From an uncultured Acinetobacter sp. (GTDB lineage Bacteria > Pseudomonadota > Gammaproteobacteria > Pseudomonadales > Moraxellaceae), in assembly GCA_900766635.1 (NCBI GenBank), contig CAAFWA010000183.1, forward strand, positions 1 through 6,687: a DNA stretch of 6,687 bases, given 5' to 3'. The notes under the pieces are model-generated. The model saw only the letters and a program-made list of their open reading frames with translations. It did not search any database and was not told the origin of the DNA. Positions within the stretch are counted from its first letter, which is position 1, and every line of letters starts with the position of its first letter. The translations under genes were made by a program, and so were the position numbers. Of the stretch, positions 5,999-6,687 are shown one piece after another.

Positions 5999-6026
5999 TT
6001 TTTAGAGTATTTACTCTAATTGTCAA
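5999..6026 (-). promoter_or_regulatory. Promoter of the aldehyde dehydrogenase gene
   Basis: A perfect -35 box TTGACA lies at 6026-6021 on the minus strand. A modest -10 box TAAAAA (6004-5999) follows after 16 bases. Transcription would start near 5992, about 30 bases before the ATG at 5963. The spacer is almost wholly filled by the inverted repeat at 6002-6019, so a bound repressor would block RNA polymerase. Confidence 0.6.
6002..6019. promoter_or_regulatory. Probable TetR operator, perfect 8-2-8 inverted repeat
   Basis: TTAGAGTA-TT-TACTCTAA is a perfect palindrome apart from its two-base centre. It lies in the 109-bp gap between the divergent dehydrogenase and TetR genes, inside the -35/-10 spacer of the dehydrogenase promoter. 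Its size fits the 14 to 20-bp palindromes bound by TetR-family dimers. It may also cover part of the TetR promoter. The repeat is seen directly; the binding protein is inferred from position. Confidence 0.75.
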
Positions 6027-6039
6027 GCAACTTTATGTT
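6010..6039 (+). promoter_or_regulatory. Possible promoter of the TetR gene
   Basis: TTTACT (6010-6015) and TATGTT (6034-6039), 18 bases apart, are each 4 of 6 to the consensus. The -35 would overlap the right half of the inverted repeat, consistent with negative autoregulation. The match is weak. Confidence 0.28.
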
Positions 6040-6072
6040 GTCTGTTGGGTTATTTTTAAAGTGGTTTAGCAC

Positions 6073-6687
6073 ATGTCTCATTCCAAAACATTGAAGACCA
6101 AAGAGCGGATTTTGCAGTTAAGTTTGCAATTGTTTAATGAGCGTGGCGAACGTTCGGTCACCACCAATCATATTGCAGCTGAATTGAATATGAGTCCGGG
6201 AAATCTGTATTATCATTTTCGTAATAAAAACGAAATTATTAAAGAGTTGATGCAGCAGTATCAACAACAGACCCTAGAAATGCTCGCATTGCCTGAAGAT
6301 CGTCTGTTAGATGCCAACGATAAAGTACGTTATTTTCAAGTGCTCAGTAGTCAATTGTGGGCGTATCGTTTTTTACATCGCGATGTCTATCATTTAATTG
6401 AAAATCATGAAGATTTTCGCCGTATGTATCCTGATTTTGCCAATAAAGTGATGCAACAGGGGCAAAAAATTTATAAAGCCTTTGTCGCCGCAGGCTTAAT
6501 GGAAATGACTGATTCAGAAATTGAAGCCTTAACCATTAATCTTTGGATTGTTTTAACCAATTGGACTAACTTTTTATATATGTCAGGTCATTTAAGTGAT
6601 TCTAATCAATTAGAAGAAAAGTGGGTCTGGCAAGCCTTACGGCAAATGCTGTTTTTAGAGGGCGCTTATCTACGTGGAGAGAGCCGA
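6073..6687 (+). CDS. TetR/AcrR-family transcriptional regulator (3' end outside window)
   Basis: Residues 1-205 are in the window with no stop codon; TetR proteins are usually about 190-220 residues, so only a few residues are probably missing. The N-terminal DNA-binding domain is clear: KERILQLSLQLFNERG (10-25), then the helix-turn-helix VTTNHIAAELNMSPGNLYYHF (29-49) with the family signature LYYHFRNKNEII (45-56). Residues from about 60 on form the helical ligand-binding and dimerisation domain, with many aromatic residues (WAYRFLHRDVYHLI, about 96-109; LWIVLTNWTNFLYM, about 157-170) that suit a hydrophobic or aromatic ligand. The ATG at 6073 is preceded only by a weak AAAGTGG (6058-6064). 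Divergent from the aldehyde dehydrogenase and sharing the inverted repeat at 6002-6019, it is most likely its local repressor. The ligand is unknown; an aldehyde or related compound is a reasonable guess. Confidence 0.93.
   Translation, partial: MSHSKTLKTKERILQLSLQLFNERGERSVTTNHIAAELNMSPGNLYYHFRNKNEIIKELMQQYQQQTLEMLALPEDRLLDANDKVRYFQVLSSQLWAYRFLHRDVYHLIENHEDFRRMYPDFANKVMQQGQKIYKAFVAAGLMEMTDSEIEALTINLWIVLTNWTNFLYMSGHLSDSNQLEEKWVWQALRQMLFLEGAYLRGESR

Noticed and set aside
5964..6026. N-terminal extension of the aldehyde dehydrogenase from a TTG codon, giving a hydrophobic leader (TLKIFTIAFVLWYHV) like a membrane anchor.
   Set aside because: The TTG is the first half of a perfect TTGACA -35 box, the stretch holds the promoter and operator, and no ribosome binding site precedes it.
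1..6687. Search by eye for CRISPR repeats, insertion-sequence ends, tRNA genes, attachment sites or toxin-antitoxin pairs.
   Set aside because: None seen; the gene content is housekeeping plus one local regulator-enzyme pair.

Overview
The window looks like an ordinary chromosomal stretch from an Acinetobacter-type gammaproteobacterium. It is AT-rich, the L28 and L33 proteins look like the Moraxellaceae forms as I remember them, and the K+/H+ antiporter is very close to E. coli YbaL. I see no mobile element, CRISPR array, tRNA or rRNA. The genus call is from recall of protein sequences, not from a search.

Left part (1-2085, plus strand): the C-terminal end of a UvrD/Rep-family helicase cut by the window edge, then a small single-RRM RNA-binding protein closed by a clear intrinsic terminator. 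Two conserved genes of unknown function follow (1179-1682 and 1780-2058), probably co-transcribed and closed by a strong GC-rich terminator. That terminator is also placed to end the convergent antiporter gene.

Middle part (2088-4459, minus strand): a ybaL-like cation/proton antiporter with a C-terminal nucleotide-binding RCK domain, starting at GTG. Upstream of it lies the two-gene ribosomal operon rpmB-rpmG (L28-L33). This operon has a good sigma-70 promoter, a leader of about 73 nt containing a bulged hairpin, an overlap between the rpmB stop codon and the rpmG Shine-Dalgarno, and its own terminator.

Right part (4472-6687): an aldehyde dehydrogenase of the coniferyl-aldehyde/class 3-like group on the minus strand, divergent from a TetR-family repressor gene that runs off the window end. 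Between them lies a perfect 8-2-8 inverted repeat sitting in the spacer of the dehydrogenase promoter. The simplest reading is a self-contained aldehyde-responsive switch: the TetR protein binds the repeat, blocks the dehydrogenase promoter and probably its own, and is released by the aldehyde or a related ligand.

I found no convincing new defence or mobile system. The most testable new points are the operator, the Ser-for-Glu change in the dehydrogenase cofactor site, the rpmB leader hairpin, and the pair of uncharacterised genes.
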